Source: Pelolinea sp.
Lineage (GTDB): Bacteria; Chloroflexota; Anaerolineae; Anaerolineales; Anaerolineaceae
Assembly (NCBI GenBank): GCA_012797975.1
Contig: JAAZOD010000030.1
Location: forward strand, 62,001 to 126,000
Direction of reading: 5' to 3'
Length of the DNA: 64,000 bases
This document shows, piece after piece, positions 62,098 through 64,000 of the stretch. The translations under genes and the position numbers were made by a program. A model generated the notes under the pieces. That model was given only the letters and a program-made list of their open reading frames with translations, was not told the DNA's origin and did not search any database. Each line of letters opens with the position of its first letter. Within the stretch, counting starts at the first letter, position 1.

Positions 62098-63027
62098 TTA
62101 TTTCGTTTTCTTTAGTGGTTCGAGACCGGTGAGTTGTTCACTGATCTGCCAAACTTGTTTTCCTCGTTCTCGATTCCAGGTGTGAGGAGCGGGAACCTCT
62201 TCAATCGTAAGGTTGAAAAACTTTCCGCTGACATCTTTCATTTCCGGAGCAGCCGCCAAATAATAGATAGCTTCACCGGAAATAATGGGATCTTTCAGAA
62301 AGTGGCGTAGGATGAAGCGGTTATAAAGACGGTAGGGAAGCCAGTTATTCATACCGATGTTAGTTCTAACCGAACCCGGGTGCATGGCATTGATGGTGAC
62401 ACCGCTGCCCTGCAGGGCAGCGGCAAATTCCCAAACAGTAAAAAGTTGGGCTGTTTTTGAGGCTCCATATCCGAGCAGGCCGAGATATGGGCGTTTTTTC
62501 CACGTAAGGTCATTCAAATTTAAACCACCAAAACGGTGCCCCTGTGAATTGACCTGAATGACACGCGCCGGAGCGCTTGCTAACAGGCGATCAAGAAGCA
62601 GGCGAGTGAAAAGAAAAGAAGCCAAATGGTTGACGGCAAATACAGTTTCAAAGCCATCTTCTGTCAAGGTGCGGCGCAGCATGTGCACCCCTGCGTTGTT
62701 GATCAACACATCCAGGTGGGAGTATTTATCAAGAATAGTCGTGGCTGCTTGACGCACTTCGTTCATACGCGAAAAATCTGCCAAGACGATCTCCACTCGG
62801 GCATGTGTTTCCTGCTCCAATTCCATTTTCACAGCGGAGGCTTTTTGAGGATTACGGCACACAAGGATAAGCTGTGCACCAGCTTGTGCCAAACGCCTGG
62901 CAGCGTGGTATCCGACCCCGGAAGTGGCGCCTGTGATAATACAAATCTGACCATCGAGCCGGGCAGAGGTGGTCTTTTGAGGTAACCTGGCATTTTGGAT
63001 GAATTGCAGTTCAACCGGAAGTTTCAT
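62098..63027 (-). CDS. Short-chain dehydrogenase/reductase (retinol dehydrogenase-like)
   Basis: 309-residue NAD(P)-dependent enzyme of the SDR family. TGATSGVGYHAARRL (about 33-47) binds the cofactor, NNAGVHM (about 109) stabilises the fold, and the catalytic YxxxK is in YGASKTAQ (about 196). The active-site serine lies in VNSQGHRFGG. It is closest in outline to retinol dehydrogenase/WWOX-like SDRs acting on lipophilic alcohols. Middle gene of the three-gene redox operon. Confidence 0.88.
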   Translation of the reverse strand: MKLPVELQFIQNARLPQKTTSARLDGQICIITGATSGVGYHAARRLAQAGAQLILVCRNPQKASAVKMELEQETHARVEIVLADFSRMNEVRQAATTILDKYSHLDVLINNAGVHMLRRTLTEDGFETVFAVNHLASFLFTRLLLDRLLASAPARVIQVNSQGHRFGGLNLNDLTWKKRPYLGLLGYGASKTAQLFTVWEFAAALQGSGVTINAMHPGSVRTNIGMNNWLPYRLYNRFILRHFLKDPIISGEAIYYLAAAPEMKDVSGKFFNLTIEEVPAPHTWNRERGKQVWQISEQLTGLEPLKKTK

Positions 63028-63039
63028 GGAGAATCCTTT

Positions 63040-63492
63040 TTAGCCGAAATTCTTCTGCATGAATCTGCGATAGGGTTTATGAAACCATGGGATGGCGTTG
63101 AAGATATCGCCCCATAGGTCGTAATAATCTCGTTGATGGATGATGCGCCCATCCGGCGCAAGAGTGAGGTGAGTGCATCCGTAAATTGGAGCATTAGGAT
63201 TCTTTCTAAATGTAATGGTCATGATCCATTCAAAAAAGATATGTTCCCCACTACTCCCCATGGAGGTAATTTGCATGGTCAGCTGCTTGCTACGTTTGGT
63301 AAGGCGTTCGCATAATGCTCTGAAATCATCAATACCTTCAATGCACTGAATGCTGTCTTCAAAGACGATATCCTCATGATAATACGGGAAAATGTGAGAC
63401 CAATCTGGTTTACCCTGGCTGTTATAGGTCTTTGTCCATAATTTACGGACAAGTTCTGAAGTGAGAGGTTGGAGAATCGTCTTTTTTTTCAT
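63040..63492 (-). CDS. NTF2-like (SnoaL-type) protein
   Basis: 150-residue cone-shaped NTF2-fold protein. The N-terminal helices (KLWTKTYNSQGKPDW) and PYYHEDIVFEDSIQCIEGIDDF match nuclear-transport-factor-2-like/SnoaL proteins. The final beta strands include APIYGCTHLTLAPDGRIIHQRDYYD, and the hydrophobic pocket of such proteins binds small lipophilic substrates. It heads the operon with the SDR and FAD enzymes, so it may be an isomerase or binding protein for the same compound. Confidence 0.83.
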   Translation of the reverse strand: MKKKTILQPLTSELVRKLWTKTYNSQGKPDWSHIFPYYHEDIVFEDSIQCIEGIDDFRALCERLTKRSKQLTMQITSMGSSGEHIFFEWIMTITFRKNPNAPIYGCTHLTLAPDGRIIHQRDYYDLWGDIFNAIPWFHKPYRRFMQKNFG

Positions 63493-63633
63493 AAGTTCAA
63501 AAAAATATTGATTCCTTGATTTTCAGTATACAATAAATCCTTGCTGTCTGATTGGGTAATAAGAATGTAAATATCTCAAGGAATTGTCCCCTGGCAAGGC
63601 GTGCTCTTAATGAACGCAAGAAATCGGTCATTA

Positions 63634-63671
63634 AAAAAGACACCCATTATTCATCTATCGGGTGTCTTTTT
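63634..63671 (-). terminator. Intrinsic terminator after the edge permease gene
   Basis: Stem AAAAAGACACCC / GGGTGTCTTTTT, 12 base pairs. On the minus strand the second arm ends in a T6 run, so it terminates transcription of the permease gene at the right edge. Confidence 0.85.
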
Positions 63672-63689
63672 GCCACATTTGCACGAAAA

Positions 63690-63995
63690 CTAAATATATA
63701 GATCCCGTTTTGAGTAGGATAAATAAGCACCCGTAATGGAAACTACGATCAGAACCAAGGACAAGACTATAAAAATGGGTTCGAGCTTTGACTCATGCAG
63801 TAATGCCGCGGGATCAAAGTAATTAAATGGAGTGATGTATTTTAGAAAATCCAGATCTTTGCTTAACCCGGTGATGATCGAGATGAAATAACTGACAAGC
63901 AAAATGGATACCGCCATAGAGCTAGATTGTTTGTGTTTTTTCATCACGCATCCAAGAAAAATTCCAAGTGCCATGAAAATCATTTGCAGCAACAA
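63690..63995 (-). CDS. ABC-2 type transporter permease, C-terminal part (runs off the window)
   Basis: The reading frame is open to the window's right edge, and the visible 101 residues are the C-terminal end of an ABC-2 permease: three hydrophobic helices (about 1-18, 28-48, 70-92) and the ending ITGAYLSYSKRDLYI, as in Nod/YhfE-type ABC-2 permeases. The loop FLKYITPFNYFDPAALLHES is typical. The true start lies outside the window, and the TTG at 63995 is not a start. An ATPase partner is not visible. Confidence 0.8.
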   Translation of the reverse strand: MLLQMIFMALGIFLGCVMKKHKQSSSMAVSILLVSYFISIITGLSKDLDFLKYITPFNYFDPAALLHESKLEPIFIVLSLVLIVVSITGAYLSYSKRDLYI

Positions 63996-64000
63996 TAATG

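Overview
The window looks like a chromosomal stretch of an anaerobic, saccharolytic member of the Chloroflexota, most likely class Anaerolineae. This is an inference from the gene families, from moderate G+C, and from the Thr/Pro/Val-rich linkers in exported proteins; no rRNA or marker gene is present to settle it. I count about 54 protein genes. I found no tRNA, rRNA, CRISPR array, insertion sequence or transposase. No gap between genes exceeds about 300 bases.

Layout, part 1 (1-34 kb). 0-2.3 kb: a threonine-synthase-like enzyme and a PLP aminotransferase. 2.5-5.2 kb: an MscL channel with a zinc-ribbon tail, then a membrane GT2 glycosyltransferase with HEAT repeats. 5.2-12 kb: a cyclic-di-GMP block, with an HD-GYP protein facing a GGDEF protein and a PAS/GAF sensor split by a -1 frame change exactly on an A AAA AAG slippery heptamer. 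12.3-23.2 kb: membrane glycosyltransferases and two tandem UPF0104 flippase-like proteins, with two nucleoside-phosphorylase paralogues between them. 23.2-28.1 kb: a TetR-GH13 amylase unit, a 59-residue small protein, a GT4 enzyme and a lipoprotein hydrolase. 28.2-33.5 kb: DegV, then MarR with a heterodimeric multidrug ABC exporter. 33.5-34.1 kb: an A+T-rich foreign-looking gene.

Layout, part 2 (34-64 kb). 34.3-36.5 kb: a DUF4342 protein and an ABC-F ribosome-protection-type ATPase with a structured leader. 36.5-47.5 kb: an alpha-glucoside locus with GH31, a ROK regulator, a sugar ABC importer lacking its ATPase, GH15 and a second GH31. 47.5-50.5 kb: an S66 peptidase and two membrane proteins. 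50.6-57.3 kb: a polyol-type phosphotransferase locus. 57.4-60.4 kb: an SRAP protein, ArsR-ArsM, and a CAP-LysM secreted protein. 60.5-63.5 kb: a redox operon of NTF2-like, SDR and FAD amine-oxidase/CrtI-like enzymes. An ABC-2 permease runs off the right edge.

The most interesting locus is the 50.6-57.3 kb PTS cluster. A SorC-family regulator has tandem operator repeats. It precedes GutM and a glucitol-type PTS in which the usual IIBC polypeptide is split into separate genes in reversed order (IIC1, IIC2, IIB, IIA). These are followed by a DRL-type (DXR-like, SAF-domain) oxidoreductase and a class II aldolase-like protein that has lost its metal-binding histidines. A GatD-like zinc dehydrogenase is divergent. 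Together they suggest an uncharacterised catabolic route for a polyol or branched polyol. A secondary highlight is the frameshifted PAS/GAF protein, which also lacks any output domain.
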